A stretch of DNA of 7,133 nucleotides, taken from the NCBI GenBank assembly GCA_030917985.1, contig JAUPTR010000262.1, positions 1 to 7,133 of the forward strand, given 5' to 3'. Below, piece after piece: positions 6,795 through 7,133 of this stretch. A program made the position numbers and the translations under genes. The stretch comes from Pseudomonadota bacterium. GTDB lineage: Bacteria > Pseudomonadota > Gammaproteobacteria > Burkholderiales > SCOH01. Within the stretch, counting starts at the first letter, position 1, and each line of letters opens with the position of its first letter. The notes under the pieces are model-generated. The model did no database searches and had not been told where the DNA came from. It saw only the letters and a program-made list of their open reading frames with translations.

Positions 6795-7133
6795 TTAACG
6801 TCCTTTTTCCTTGGCGTTGGCAATCGCCGCTTCAATATAAGCCTTGAACATCGGATGACCGTCACGCGGGGTAGAGGTGAATTCCGGGTGGAACTGACAA
6901 CCGAAGAACCAACGGTGATTTGGCAACTCAACGGTTTCGCACAACGCCTCGGCGCCAACCGAACGACCGCTGACCACCAGGCCGGCCTGTTCCAGGCGTG
7001 GCAGATAGTAGTTATTGACTTCGTAACGATGGCGATGACGCTCGACGATGCTGGTTGCGCCATACACCTTGGCAGCCAGACTGCCGGCGTCGAGCTTGCA
7101 CTCCTGGCTGCCCAGACGCATGGTGCCGCCCAT
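6795..7133 (-). CDS. pyrG: CTP synthase, C-terminal part of the glutaminase domain; 5' end outside window
   Basis: CTP synthase aminates UTP to CTP using ammonia released from glutamine by its C-terminal class I amidotransferase domain. Only the last 112 codons are in the window. They match the end of E. coli PyrG almost motif for motif: GGTMRLGSQEC, ERHRHRYEVNN, GLVVSGRS, and CQFHPEFTSTPRDGHP, which carries the His and Glu of the Cys-His-Glu triad (HPE). The nucleophilic cysteine and the whole synthetase domain lie upstream, beyond the right edge. The ATG at the edge is an internal methionine of the GGTMRLG region, not the gene start. The stop codon is two bases before kdsA, forming an operon with it. 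Confidence 0.98.
   Translation of the reverse strand: MGGTMRLGSQECKLDAGSLAAKVYGATSIVERHRHRYEVNNYYLPRLEQAGLVVSGRSVGAEALCETVELPNHRWFFGCQFHPEFTSTPRDGHPMFKAYIEAAIANAKEKGR
6801..6804 (-). promoter_or_regulatory. Ribosome binding site of kdsA inside the pyrG 3' end
   Basis: AGGA on the minus strand, within an A-rich stretch, lies 8 nt before ATG 6792 and overlaps the last codons of pyrG. This supports the chosen start and tight coupling of the two genes. Confidence 0.65.

Noticed and set aside
6085..6798. Plus-strand open frame of 237 codons opposite kdsA
   Set aside because: Antisense to a complete kdsA, rich in His, Arg and Gln with no domain pattern; a shadow.

Overview
The window carries six genes, all on the minus strand and read from right to left. 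No plus-strand gene is credible. The organism is a Gram-negative bacterium, since KdsA makes the Kdo sugar of lipopolysaccharide. From recall of the families, Eno and KdsA look most like Betaproteobacteria: Eno resembles Neisseriales/Chromobacterium-type enolases, and KdsA has the metal-binding cysteine form known from Burkholderia-type proteins. No search was run, so this placement is an inference.

Right part (about 4158-7133) is a housekeeping block. It holds the 3' end of pyrG (CTP synthase), kdsA (Kdo-8-phosphate synthase) two bases downstream, eno (enolase) after a 63-bp gap, and ftsB (divisome protein) after a 73-bp gap. The order pyrG-kdsA-eno-ftsB is a familiar beta/gammaproteobacterial cluster. 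A GC-rich hairpin with a GAAA loop and a short T run lies between eno and ftsB and is a likely terminator or attenuator.

Left part (1-4157) is signalling. A 149-bp gap after ftsB holds a good sigma70-type promoter candidate and a leader hairpin. It is followed by a 612-residue diguanylate cyclase with an intact GGEEF active site, an intact RxxD inhibitory site and a long helical N-terminal region I cannot assign. After a further 134 bp comes a large membrane sensor (two membrane segments, Cache-like periplasmic region, HAMP, two PAS domains). It is open for 678 codons and leaves the window at its left edge, so its output domain is not seen.

The first four genes supply core metabolism, envelope synthesis and division. 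The last two form a probable cyclic-di-GMP or environmental signalling pair in the place after ftsB where many gammaproteobacteria have ispD. I see no mobile element, CRISPR array, tRNA or rRNA. The least explained items are the cyclase N-terminal region, its leader and the unseen output of the sensor.
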